Shown here one piece after another: positions 1 to 6,417 of a DNA stretch of 14,103 nucleotides (within the stretch, counting starts at the first letter, position 1; each line of letters starts with the position of its first letter). The stretch lies in contig JAEWQF010000043.1 of NCBI GenBank assembly GCA_023399295.1, positions 1-14,103 of the forward strand, read 5' to 3'. A program made the position numbers and the translations under genes. This stretch comes from Bacteroidota bacterium (GTDB lineage: Bacteria; Bacteroidota; Bacteroidia; Bacteroidales; Dysgonomonadaceae). Under the pieces are notes generated by a model. It was not told the DNA's origin and made no database searches. It worked only from the letters and a program-made list of their open reading frames with translations.

Positions 1-388
1 GCTGAGCGGCACAGGTGGCGAAGCATCTATCTATCAACGCAGGGGTCACCAGGGGGCGTGCGGCGTCGTGCACCGCCACCACCCCTTCCGGGGGGATCAG
101 CTCCAGTCCTTTCTTTACGGAGTGGAAACGCGTCTCACCGCCTACCGTGGTGCGATGTCGCAGTGTGAAGCCGTGCACCCGGCACAGCTCCTCCCAATGG
201 TCAATGAAACCATCGGGCAGCACCACCACGATGGTGATCTCAGGATTGTAGCGGTGAAACGCTTCGATGGTATGCATCAACACCGGCCTGCCACCAATCA
301 GCCGGAACTGCTTCGGCAGCTCACTGCCGGCACGTAGCCCCCTGCCGCCGGCAACAATGATCACATGCTCCTGTTCGGCCTGTTTCAT
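1..388 (-). CDS. ispD: 2-C-methyl-D-erythritol 4-phosphate cytidylyltransferase, N-terminal part (cut by window edge)
   Basis: IspD transfers CMP from CTP to 2-C-methyl-D-erythritol 4-phosphate, the third step of the MEP route to isoprenoid precursors in the cytosol. Translating the minus strand from the ATG at 388 gives 129 codons before the window ends; the family is usually about 220-240 residues, so roughly the N-terminal half is present. The nucleotide-binding loop near residues 11-26 reads VAGGRGLRAGSELPKQF, matching the family AAGxGxRxGxxxPKQ pattern, and VAVHDAARPLV near residues 104-114 matches the conserved VHDAARP motif. The ATG overlaps the stop of xseB by four bases (ATGA), so translation is probably coupled to xseB. 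The first residue of the usual alanine pair in the loop is valine (IVAGG), a normal variant. Identity is secure; only the missing C-terminus limits it. Confidence 0.93.
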   Translation of the reverse strand, partial: MKQAEQEHVIIVAGGRGLRAGSELPKQFRLIGGRPVLMHTIEAFHRYNPEITIVVVLPDGFIDHWEELCRVHGFTLRHRTTVGGETRFHSVKKGLELIPPEGVVAVHDAARPLVTPALIDRCFATCAAQ

Positions 389-606
389 ACGATGTCGTCG
401 AGTATCTTCTGCAACTCATGATCGGTGTGGGTCAGCTTCTCCCTACAAAAGAGGATCAGTTCAGAGGCCCGTTTCACCTTCTCGGTCAGGGCATCCACAT
501 CGAGTTCACCCGTCTCGATGGCGGTGACGATCGCTGTCAGTTCTTTCTTTGCTTCCGTATAGCTTCCATTGTCCATATCGATGTTCTTTCTGTTTTGTCT
601 TGACAT
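385..606 (-). CDS. xseB: Exodeoxyribonuclease VII small subunit
   Basis: XseB is the small helical subunit of exonuclease VII, which degrades single-stranded DNA into oligonucleotides; several XseB chains bind each XseA. The 73-residue product has the usual family length and the expected coiled-coil pattern: YTEAKKELTAIVTAIETGELDVDAL around residues 16-40, then a second amphipathic helix ending in LQKILDDIV. The phrase 'IVTAIETGELDVDALTEKVKRA' region corresponds to the conserved IxxxLExGelxLdexlexyexG segment. It begins three bases after the xseA stop codon and its own stop overlaps the ispD start, so all three are surely co-transcribed. An internal ATG (codon 11, MDNGSY) could also be the start; the upstream one is kept because it sits immediately behind xseA. 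Confidence 0.9.
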   Translation of the reverse strand: MSRQNRKNIDMDNGSYTEAKKELTAIVTAIETGELDVDALTEKVKRASELILFCREKLTHTDHELQKILDDIV

Positions 607-609
607 TGC

Positions 610-1881
610 TTATTCAGATTGTCTCCGGTTTGGATCGCTGTGCAGATCCCTTATTATCGAAGTGGCCACGCCATCGCGGAAGTGGGTCTCGATCACCTCA
701 TCGGGTGAGAGCGCCTGCAGGGAGGTGATGATCCGTCCCTGACGGGTGGTGAGGGTATATCCCCGTTTCAGCACATGCTCAGGCGACACCATCCGGATGT
801 ACTGCCCGGCGGTCTCAATCAGATGTCGCTCCTCCTGTATCCGCTGATTCAACTGATGCCGCATCCTGTCCCATATCTTTTGCACCAGCGCTGTCTCCCT
901 TTGCAGCTGCAGTGCGGAGAGGTGGACTGTCTCCCTTGTCAGTAGTCGAAGTTGCGACAGCTCCTCCTGCAACACCGATCGGGTCTGACCAACCAGACGT
1001 TCCTCCAGTTCGGCCAGTTCGGCAGCTGTCTGGGTGATGTGACTGATGAAGAACTCAGCCACAGCAGTAGGGGTTTTGGCACGGGTGTGCGCCACATGGT
1101 CGAGCACTGTCACATCGCGTTCATGACCGATGCCGCTCACCACCGGCAGCGGAAACTGAGCCACATTGACGGCCAGCGCGTAGCTGTCGAAACAGTTCAG
1201 GTCGGAGGTGGCACCCCCACCCCTGATGATGGCCACCGCATCGAAGAGGTGGCTGTATCCATACACCTTCTCCAGCGCACCGATGATGGAGCTCTCGCTC
1301 CGCTCCCCCTGCATGATGGCCGGGAACAGCCTGGTCTGGAAGGCGAAGCCAGCGCTGTTGCGGGCCAGCTGGTCGCAGAAGTCGCCGTAGCCGGCGGCGG
1401 TGGGTGAGGAGATCACCGCGATGCGGAGCGTCAACTCCGGTAGCTCCAGCTCCCTGTTGAGCGTCAACACCCCCTCTTCTTCCAGCTGCCGGAGTACCTG
1501 CTGTCGGTTGCGGGCGATCTCACCCAGCGTGAAGGAGGGTTCGATGTCATTCACGGTAAGGGAGAAGCCATAGAGCTCGTGAAAGTCGACAGTGACACGC
1601 ACCAGCACATTGAGTCCCGAGGTGAACGACTGACCTGTTTCAGTTTCGAAGTAGGCGGAGAGCATCTGGAAGACGTTCGACCAGATCATGCCACGAGCCC
1701 GGGCAATGATGTGCTGTTTTTCCGCATCCTTCTCCACGAACTCCAGGTAGCAGTGACCATTCTGGTTACGACGTACATCACTGGTCTCGGCCCGCAACCA
1801 GTAGGTCTCGGGGAGATGATCGCGGATGGCATCCTTTACACGGCGGTTCAGTTCGGATAGTGAGAACGAATCATCTGTCAT
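610..1881 (-). CDS. xseA: Exodeoxyribonuclease VII large subunit
   Basis: XseA is the catalytic subunit of exonuclease VII, a metal-independent single-strand DNA nuclease acting in repair. With the ATG at 1881 the product has 423 residues, typical for the family. Residues 5-115 form the N-terminal OB-fold DNA-binding domain (FSLSELNRRVKDAI at the start). The exonuclease VII domain follows, with AVISSPTAAGYGDF near 155-168, IIRGGGATSDLNCFD near 218-232 and SGIGHERDVTVLDHVAHTRAKTPTAVAEF near 249-277, the family signatures that carry the conserved Arg, His and Asp of the active site. A long helical region near 280-385 is the predicted coiled coil, and RGYTLT-like sequence near the end is the usual C-terminal motif. 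The frame stays open for 12 codons upstream, but 1881 fits the family N-terminus and has AGGAG just before it. First gene of the xseA-xseB-ispD unit. Confidence 0.95.
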   Translation of the reverse strand: MTDDSFSLSELNRRVKDAIRDHLPETYWLRAETSDVRRNQNGHCYLEFVEKDAEKQHIIARARGMIWSNVFQMLSAYFETETGQSFTSGLNVLVRVTVDFHELYGFSLTVNDIEPSFTLGEIARNRQQVLRQLEEEGVLTLNRELELPELTLRIAVISSPTAAGYGDFCDQLARNSAGFAFQTRLFPAIMQGERSESSIIGALEKVYGYSHLFDAVAIIRGGGATSDLNCFDSYALAVNVAQFPLPVVSGIGHERDVTVLDHVAHTRAKTPTAVAEFFISHITQTAAELAELEERLVGQTRSVLQEELSQLRLLTRETVHLSALQLQRETALVQKIWDRMRHQLNQRIQEERHLIETAGQYIRMVSPEHVLKRGYTLTTRQGRIITSLQALSPDEVIETHFRDGVATSIIRDLHSDPNRRQSE

Positions 1882-1903
1882 GCTCCTGTATTGAATAACA
1901 AAA

Positions 1904-1911
1904 CAAATATA
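1904..1911 (-). promoter_or_regulatory. Candidate -7 box for xseA-xseB-ispD
   Basis: Read on the minus strand this is TATATTTG, a full match to the Bacteroidota -7 consensus TAnnTTTG. It lies about 22 bases upstream of the xseA ATG and about 40 bases past the terminator of the preceding operon, where a new promoter would be expected. No TTTG-like -33 box is seen at the normal 19-21 base spacing, so the call rests on the -7 box and its position. Confidence 0.5.
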
Positions 1912-1948
1912 ACACAATTTACCCGATCGCCCCTATCGACAAGACAAG

Positions 1949-1979
1949 AAAAAACCGGACGAACAGATGTTCATCCGGT
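1949..1979 (-). terminator. Intrinsic terminator of the sigma/DUF4252 operon
   Basis: On the minus strand an 11-base-pair stem (ACCGGATGAAC pairing with GTTCGTCCGGT, one G-U pair) closes on a four-base loop and runs straight into six T residues. It lies about 30 bases after the stop of the second DUF4252 gene (2008), so it ends that transcript before xseA. The stem plus T-tract is the textbook form of a Rho-independent terminator. Confidence 0.9.
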
Positions 1980-2007
1980 GTGAAAAGGATTGCAGCGATT
2001 GAAGCGG

Positions 2008-2493
2008 TTATTTCTTTTTCTGCTGCATGCCGTCGGTGATCTGTTTGGCATCATCGAGTGTGAAATCACCCAGGAACTGCATGATCACACTCTCGCCTCC
2101 CTCATCTTCCACGATCATGAGCATCTCCCGGATGTTTTCCGGCTTGCCCTTCATGTAGAAGTTTACCCGCTCATTCTCATCCGACTTGATGCGCATCAGC
2201 AGTTCATACTGGTCATCCCGGATCCGCTTGTTGGCAAGTGATACCATCTCCTTTGCCACCGGCTGGTTTTCAGAAGTGAGAATCAGGATGGACGAAAGCT
2301 TGCTGATGAAATTGGAGACATCCACGTTGCCTAAATCCATATTCATGTTCTTGGGCATCAACGACATCATACTCTTTGAGATGTAGACCGATGTCACGCC
2401 CTCCATGTCGGTGAATTTCTCAAACGGATTCTTCTGTGCGAACAGCCCGGAGGCTGTGAGGGCCAGCACAAGCACCATCATCATTTTTTTCAT
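2008..2493 (-). CDS. DUF4252 domain-containing exported protein (second copy, operon-distal)
   Basis: This 161-residue protein opens with a signal peptide (MKK, a hydrophobic run to about residue 15, then SGLFAQ with probable cleavage after Ala19 or Gln20), so it should act in the periplasm or at the envelope. The remainder matches the DUF4252 pattern known almost only from Bacteroidota: a start like FTDMEGVTSVYISKSMMSLMP, a central DDQYELLMRIK strand, and an ending FLGDFTLDDAKQITDGM. The function of the family is not established. It is clearly paralogous to the protein encoded at 3599-4054. It is the last gene of a four-gene unit with an ECF sigma factor and a membrane protein, starting 20 bases after the membrane protein's stop and followed by a strong terminator. 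No lipobox cysteine is present; the mature protein has no cysteine. Confidence 0.85.
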   Translation of the reverse strand: MKKMMMVLVLALTASGLFAQKNPFEKFTDMEGVTSVYISKSMMSLMPKNMNMDLGNVDVSNFISKLSSILILTSENQPVAKEMVSLANKRIRDDQYELLMRIKSDENERVNFYMKGKPENIREMLMIVEDEGGESVIMQFLGDFTLDDAKQITDGMQQKKK

Positions 2494-2513
2494 ACTGATT
2501 GTTATTAAGATTG

Positions 2514-3116
2514 TTATTTCGTTGTTTGTGATTCTTGTTCCTCTGTACGGACAACCTCCTGGCCCAGCGCTTCACGCAGGATGCCGAATGTCTCACCTAC
2601 CTGCCGGTCTACCTGTTCTACGGAGCGGGTCCCTTTTGAGAAGTTGTCGGCGAAGAGCTGCAACGCCTCCAGCGTAGCCTGCTGTGCCTCTTCCGGGTTC
2701 TCGAAGGTATCGGCAAGGAGAGGCTCACTGTCACTCTTCCCGAAGTAGACCCGGTAGCCTATTGTGGCGATGAGTAGCAATGAAGCCACCAGTCCGGCAA
2801 TCTGAAGCGTGAAATATCTTCGGGTGACAACCCTTTTTACCGGGACGCTCTCGTGCTGCGGCCGGTTCACAGACAGCCGGGGATTCTCACCCTGCTCAGC
2901 ATGTTCCAGCGAGTCGATCAGTGCACCCATCCGTTGTTCAAGTCCCTCCGGCATCTCCGGTATAGCCGTCTCAAGCAATTGAAACAGGCTTCTGTCATGC
3001 TCGAACGGCTCCGGCACCTGCTCCCGATTGAGATAACCGGCCAGGATCAGTTCCTCATCACGGTCTGTCTCGCCGCGGTAGAACTTATCTAGCAATGCTT
3101 CATACTCTTTCTCCAT
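2514..3116 (-). CDS. Single-pass membrane protein, putative anti-sigma factor
   Basis: I do not recognise a named family. The 200-residue product has a mostly acidic cytoplasm-like N-terminal part (residues 1-100) that begins EKEYEALLDKFYRGETDRDEELIL, one membrane helix near residues 102-125 (YFTLQIAGLVASLLLIATIGY) preceded by the basic cluster KRVVTRR, and a C-terminal part of about 75 residues that should be outside the membrane. That layout and its place directly behind an ECF sigma gene are what anti-sigma factors show in Bacteroidota, and the opening resembles the short helical N-termini of those proteins. It has no cysteines, so it is not a zinc-binding anti-sigma (HxxxCxxC) type. The ATG at 3116 is chosen because AAGGAG (3124-3129) lies seven bases upstream; an ATG at 3122 is only one base from it. 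The gene overlaps the sigma gene by 17 bases. Confidence 0.7.
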   Translation of the reverse strand: MEKEYEALLDKFYRGETDRDEELILAGYLNREQVPEPFEHDRSLFQLLETAIPEMPEGLEQRMGALIDSLEHAEQGENPRLSVNRPQHESVPVKRVVTRRYFTLQIAGLVASLLLIATIGYRVYFGKSDSEPLLADTFENPEEAQQATLEALQLFADNFSKGTRSVEQVDRQVGETFGILREALGQEVVRTEEQESQTTK

Positions 3117-3612
3117 ACTCATACTCCTTCATTTTATCCTTCAGGGTTCTTCTCGCTCTCGACAGGAGCTGCCGCACATTCACTTCCGTGAGTTGCATCG
3201 CCGTAGCGATCTCCGGTAGGGGCTCACCGGTAAAGTGACGCAGGCGGATTGCCGTTTGTTGGTTCACAGGAAGTGTGTCGAGCAATCGCTCCAGTGAGTG
3301 CAGATGATCCTTCGCCTCCAGGCGGCTTAGCTCGTCACCCACCTCACCCGGTTCCATCGCCGGGGTGAGGGTTGTTGTGCGACGCCGGGCGATCATCCGC
3401 AACCGATCGAGCGATCTGTTACGGGCAACCGAGACCACATAAGCCTCATCATTCTCCACCACCGTCAGCATCTCACGCATCTTCCACAACTTCTCAAACA
3501 CATCCTGGACGATGTCTTCCGCCTCCTGCCTGTCGCCGGTGACAGCGAAGGCATAGCGGAAGATCTGTCCGCTGTACCGGAGAAACCGCTGTTTGAATTC
3601 ACTGCCTTCCAT
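3100..3612 (-). CDS. RNA polymerase sigma factor, sigma-70 family, ECF type
   Basis: A 170-residue ECF sigma factor that would direct RNA polymerase to a dedicated promoter set. Region 2 covers about residues 10-80, with FRYAFAVTGDRQEAEDIVQDVFEKLWK (18-44) being the classic core-binding and -10 recognition stretch, including the DAEDIVQDVF-like block. Region 4 covers about 105-160: LPVNQQTAIRLRHFTGEPLPEIA and then the helix-turn-helix recognition part TEVNVRQLLSRARRTLK. Regions 1 and 3 are absent, as expected for ECF factors. It starts inside the end of the upstream DUF4252 gene (14-base overlap) and ends inside the start of the putative anti-sigma gene, so translation of all three looks coupled. 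Bacteroidota ECF factors next to membrane proteins are normally held inactive by them; the stimulus is unknown. No SusC/SusD genes are adjacent, so this is not a typical FecI/FecR glycan or iron system. Confidence 0.93.
   Translation of the reverse strand: MEGSEFKQRFLRYSGQIFRYAFAVTGDRQEAEDIVQDVFEKLWKMREMLTVVENDEAYVVSVARNRSLDRLRMIARRRTTTLTPAMEPGEVGDELSRLEAKDHLHSLERLLDTLPVNQQTAIRLRHFTGEPLPEIATAMQLTEVNVRQLLSRARRTLKDKMKEYEYGERV
3124..3129 (-). promoter_or_regulatory. Ribosome binding site that decides the start of the putative anti-sigma gene
   Basis: On the minus strand this is AAGGAG, a strong Shine-Dalgarno match inside the end of the sigma factor gene. It is seven bases from the ATG at 3116 and only one from the ATG at 3122, which favours the downstream start. 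Such a clear site is unusual here, since most neighbouring genes have weak ones. Confidence 0.6.
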
Positions 3613-4054
3613 TGCCTATCTGGTCGATATCGGATGGACGGAATTTCCCTTTCAGGTGCACCAGGGTGGGATCATCGCCCATTGTAATGATCACCATCTC
3701 CCTGATCAGTTGATCCTCTATCTTCACATAGATCCGTGCCTTCGACTCCTTGTCGTTGGCATTGAGAAACAACTCATAACGGTCATCGTGGAAGCTGAGC
3801 GCGGCACGACTGAAACGCGCCTTCACATGCTCTGGCGACTCATCCAGTGAGAGTACGCGGATGCTGGTCAGCTTACCCTCAGCATGCTTCTCCATGAAAG
3901 GTCTGGCAAGCATCAGCGCCAAGCCGTTCAGGTTTACTTTCGTGACATTTTCGGCACCGGCAAACTCGCGGTAAAGGTCATTCAATGTTGTCTGTGCCTG
4001 CAGACCAGCTGCAAGTAACACAAACACAATCAGCGCAAGAATCTTGTTCTTCAT
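3599..4054 (-). CDS. DUF4252 domain-containing exported protein (first copy, operon-proximal)
   Basis: This 151-residue protein begins with a signal peptide (MKNK, hydrophobic run, AAGLQAQ with probable cleavage after Ala20 or Gln21) and then a DUF4252 body: TLNDLYREFAGAENVTKVNLNGLAL near the mature start, DDRYELFLNANDKESKARIYVK in the middle, and HLKGKFRPSDIDQI near the end. It shares the same order of motifs with the protein at 2008-2493 (DDxYEL, then a second strand pair, then LkGxFxxxDxxQI) but is strongly diverged. The role of DUF4252 proteins is not known. It is the first gene of the sigma operon and overlaps the sigma gene by 14 bases. A GTG one codon upstream (4057) could be the start, but the ATG at 4054 is normal for signal peptides and was chosen. 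No lipobox cysteine is seen. Confidence 0.85.
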   Translation of the reverse strand: MKNKILALIVFVLLAAGLQAQTTLNDLYREFAGAENVTKVNLNGLALMLARPFMEKHAEGKLTSIRVLSLDESPEHVKARFSRAALSFHDDRYELFLNANDKESKARIYVKIEDQLIREMVIITMGDDPTLVHLKGKFRPSDIDQIGNGRQ

Positions 4055-4140
4055 CACCCATTATTTTACTGTTTGTATAGGAAAGACGACGAGTGGCAGA
4101 ATTTGTGACAACAAGGTCAGCTTTTAATGAGGAGACAAGT
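4055..4140. other. Upstream region of the sigma/DUF4252 operon
   Basis: These bases lie between the terminator of the pepD unit and the first DUF4252 gene and should contain the promoter of the sigma operon. I do not find a TAnnTTTG housekeeping -7 box on the minus strand here. That absence would fit transcription by an alternative sigma factor, perhaps the encoded one, but it is only negative evidence. Confidence 0.35.
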
Positions 4141-4178
4141 AAAAAAAACCCGTTGCACAAGGCTGAGCTTGTCACGGG
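4141..4178 (-). terminator. Intrinsic terminator of the LPG_synthase_TM-pepD-flavodoxin unit
   Basis: On the minus strand CCCGT pairs with ACGGG and, after a small asymmetric internal loop, ACAAG pairs with CTTGT around a six-base loop; eight T residues follow immediately. It lies 60 bases past the stop of the small membrane protein gene (4239) and separates that unit from the sigma operon. Confidence 0.85.
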
Positions 4179-4238
4179 CTTTGTTCGTTTGCAGGAAAGA
4201 GGAAAAAAAAGAGTCGTCAGAGGAGCAGTGCGCGCAGC

Positions 4239-4454
4239 TTACTCCTCTCCCCTGAACCGTCTGCGGATTTGCTGCCTGCGTTTCAACAGGAGGTGAAGGA
4301 TCAGTGCCAGCAGCAGGGTGATGCCAATAACCGTAAAGTACTCACCCCATTGGCCAGAACTGCTGTAACGAGGGTACGTGAGTACCCCCATGATGATCGC
4401 GTAGGCCACCAGTGCCAGTGGCAACAGAATGTGTTTTTCAGTCTTTCTCTTCAT
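4239..4454 (-). CDS. Small two-helix membrane protein of unknown function
   Basis: A 71-residue protein with two predicted membrane helices, about residues 9-26 (ILLPLALVAYAIIMGVL) and 39-57 (YFTVIGITLLLALILHLLL), joined by a short polar loop (TYPRYSSSGQWGE) and followed by a strongly basic tail (KRRQQIRRRFRGEE). The positive ends at both termini put both in the cytoplasm. The ATG at 4454 is chosen because the frame upstream offers only a TTG (4478); the ATG overlaps the end of the flavodoxin gene by 17 bases. It is the last gene before the terminator at 4141-4178. I recall similar short proteins as hypothetical in Bacteroidales genomes but know no function; the link to the flavodoxin gene suggests, without proof, a shared redox or membrane role. 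Confidence 0.75.
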   Translation of the reverse strand: MKRKTEKHILLPLALVAYAIIMGVLTYPRYSSSGQWGEYFTVIGITLLLALILHLLLKRRQQIRRRFRGEE

Positions 4455-4938
4455 GGTCTGATGAAATGATTTCAGCAAAACGTGTTATCTTGTCTTTGTA
4501 TAACATCACCTCCAGCTCCTCGCTGCGCACAATCTGTCGCGTGATGAATCGTTCCCAACAATTCATTCTTTTCTCGTTCAGCTCACCTCCGAAGTAATCG
4601 CACACCAGTGCATGCCGGGAAAGGTCTTCTGGAAATGCGCCTTCCAGCTGCTGCCTTGCTTTCTCACCCGGGTAAAGACAGTTGATGAACAGTCCCAGCC
4701 GTTTATCGGCCAGATCGGCCTGATTGTTCTTGCAGAAACCGGCGATCACACCCTGTATCTTCCCGTAATGGATGGATCCACCCACTATCAGTGTATCGTA
4801 GTGTTTCAGATCAGGTATTGCCTCTCTACGATTCAAATTGCACAGATCCACCTTGCCCTCGATGAGCTTGAACAGCTCACGCGCGCATCGTTCAACCGTA
4901 CCGTGGTTCGAAGCAAAAACAATCAGTGTATTGTGCAT
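4438..4938 (-). CDS. Flavodoxin-domain protein, HemG-like
   Basis: A 166-residue single-domain flavodoxin-fold protein. The FMN phosphate loop is near residues 9-15 (ASNHGTVERCA, the place of the usual S/TxTGxT), and LIVGGSIHYGKIQG near 50-63 matches the IxGaSIryGhxx motif of menaquinone-dependent protoporphyrinogen IX dehydrogenase HemG, which uses bound FMN to oxidise the heme precursor. The 'YPGEKARQQLEGAF' stretch lies where HemG has its extra loop. No other heme gene is nearby, so a general flavodoxin-like electron carrier is also possible, and I do not assign the symbol. Six cysteines are present, several in the second half. The ATG directly abuts the pepD stop (TAG then ATG with no gap), so the two are co-translated. 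Cytosolic or peripheral on the inner membrane. Confidence 0.82.
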   Translation of the reverse strand: MHNTLIVFASNHGTVERCARELFKLIEGKVDLCNLNRREAIPDLKHYDTLIVGGSIHYGKIQGVIAGFCKNNQADLADKRLGLFINCLYPGEKARQQLEGAFPEDLSRHALVCDYFGGELNEKRMNCWERFITRQIVRSEELEVMLYKDKITRFAEIISSDHEEKD

Positions 4939-6405
4939 CTATTGATTCAGATTCTCAAGGATCGTCACCAGGTACTCATAGGAGCGGGCAACAGTGTCAA
5001 TCTTCACCGCCTCATCGGGTGAGTGCGCCCCTGTGATGGTGGGACCAAAAGAGACAATATCCAGCTTATGCCCCACGTTCGACTGAATGATACCACACTC
5101 AAGACCTGCATGAATCACCATCACCCTGGCACGTTGGTCGTACTTCTCCAGGTAGATCCGCTCCATGGTGTGCAGCAACTCGCTTTGGGCGTTGGGTTGC
5201 CAACCGGGGTAATCACCATCGAATTGCACCTTGGCACCTGCCAGCAGGAAGAGGCTCTCCACAGAGGAGCAGACCCAATCCTTGCGGCTTTCGGAGGAGC
5301 TGCGCACCAGCAACTTCACTTCGATGCCTTCATCGGACGATTGCACCAGTGCCAGATTGAGCGAGCTCTCCACCACACCGGGAAAGTCGGCCAGGTAGCT
5401 GATTACCCCATTGGGGCATCCCTCCACCGCGTTGATCAGGTCATCTTGCACCTCTTCGGGGATGAGTGATGCAGGCATCGTTGTTTTCTCAGCCTTGAAG
5501 GAGATCCCCTCCTCGATGCCTGCGAAGTCGTTGCGGAACAACTCTTCATACTCGGCAACCAGGTCCAGCAGATCGTCTGAGAGCTGCTCAGGTATGGTGA
5601 GTACCACAAATGACTCACGGGGAATGGCATTGCGCAGTGAACCACCCTGGATGGTGGCGATACGCGCCTCGTAATTGCTCACCACCTCTTTCAGGAAGCG
5701 GTTCATCAGTTTGTTGGCATTGGCACGTCCCAGATGGATCTGTACGCCTGAGTGACCTCCCTTGAGGCCGCGCAGGCTCACTTTGAAGGCGATGTCACCC
5801 TTGTCAATCTCCATTACCGGCTTGTACCGAAAAGAGACGTTCACATCTCTGCCGCCGGCACAACCGATGCAGAGCTCACCATCCTCTTCCGTGTCGAGGT
5901 TGAGCATCAGTGATCCCTGCAGGAATCCTTTCTTCAGGCCGTTGGCACCATCCATGCCTACCTCTTCGTCGATGGTGAAGAGCGCTTCTATTGCCGGATG
6001 TGCCAGTGTCGCATCTTCCAGCACTGCCATCATCATGGCACAACCGATGCCATTGTCGGCACCCAGGGTGGTGGAACGGGCCTTCACCCATTCGCCGTCG
6101 ATGTATGCCTGAATGGGATCTTTGGCGAAATCATGGGCTACATCCGCATTCTTTTGCGGTACCATATCGAGGTGCGATTGCAGGATCACCCCCTTGCTGT
6201 TTTCGTACCCCTTTGTGGCCGGTTTCCGGATCACCACATTGCCCACCTGATCCTGCCTGGTCTCCAGGTTCAGCGCCTTCCCGAAGTCAATCATGAAACG
6301 GGTCACCTCCGCCATCTGACCGGTAGGTCGCGGAATGCGGGTGAGCGAATGAAAATGTTTCCACACGCTTGGGGGAGAAAGCTGTTGTAATTCTGTTGTA
6401 GGCAT
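4939..6405 (-). CDS. pepD: Aminoacyl-histidine dipeptidase (M20C, PepD)
   Basis: A cytosolic dinuclear zinc peptidase that hydrolyses Xaa-His (carnosine-like) and many other dipeptides. The 488-residue length matches E. coli PepD closely. The metal and catalytic positions of the M20 family are all visible: His78 and Asp80 in LQSHLDMVPQ, Asp117 in TLGADNGIG, the Glu147-Glu148 pair in FTIDEEVGMDGA, Asp171 in LNLDTEEDGE and His461 in TGAHSPDE. The lid/dimerisation domain lies between about 185 and 400, with GLKGGHSGVQIHLGRANANK as a typical family stretch. The ATG at 6405 gives the conserved opening in which PPSVWKHFHSLTRIPRPTG precedes the fold. It starts 12 bases after the upstream membrane gene and abuts the flavodoxin gene. 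A housekeeping peptide-salvage enzyme, suited to a proteolytic lifestyle. Confidence 0.95.
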   Translation of the reverse strand: MPTTELQQLSPPSVWKHFHSLTRIPRPTGQMAEVTRFMIDFGKALNLETRQDQVGNVVIRKPATKGYENSKGVILQSHLDMVPQKNADVAHDFAKDPIQAYIDGEWVKARSTTLGADNGIGCAMMMAVLEDATLAHPAIEALFTIDEEVGMDGANGLKKGFLQGSLMLNLDTEEDGELCIGCAGGRDVNVSFRYKPVMEIDKGDIAFKVSLRGLKGGHSGVQIHLGRANANKLMNRFLKEVVSNYEARIATIQGGSLRNAIPRESFVVLTIPEQLSDDLLDLVAEYEELFRNDFAGIEEGISFKAEKTTMPASLIPEEVQDDLINAVEGCPNGVISYLADFPGVVESSLNLALVQSSDEGIEVKLLVRSSSESRKDWVCSSVESLFLLAGAKVQFDGDYPGWQPNAQSELLHTMERIYLEKYDQRARVMVIHAGLECGIIQSNVGHKLDIVSFGPTITGAHSPDEAVKIDTVARSYEYLVTILENLNQ

Positions 6406-6417
6406 GTTATTTTTTCG

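Noticed and set aside
952..1407. Plus-strand reading frame of 151 codons inside xseA
   Set aside because: Antisense to conserved xseA motifs, and the product shows no domain.
4219..4247. Hairpin AGAGGAG / CTCCTCT at the end of the small membrane protein gene, with an eight-T run some bases later on the minus strand
   Set aside because: The stem has a 16-base loop and about eight bases separate it from the T run, unlike an intrinsic terminator; the hairpin at 4141-4178 is much better placed and formed.
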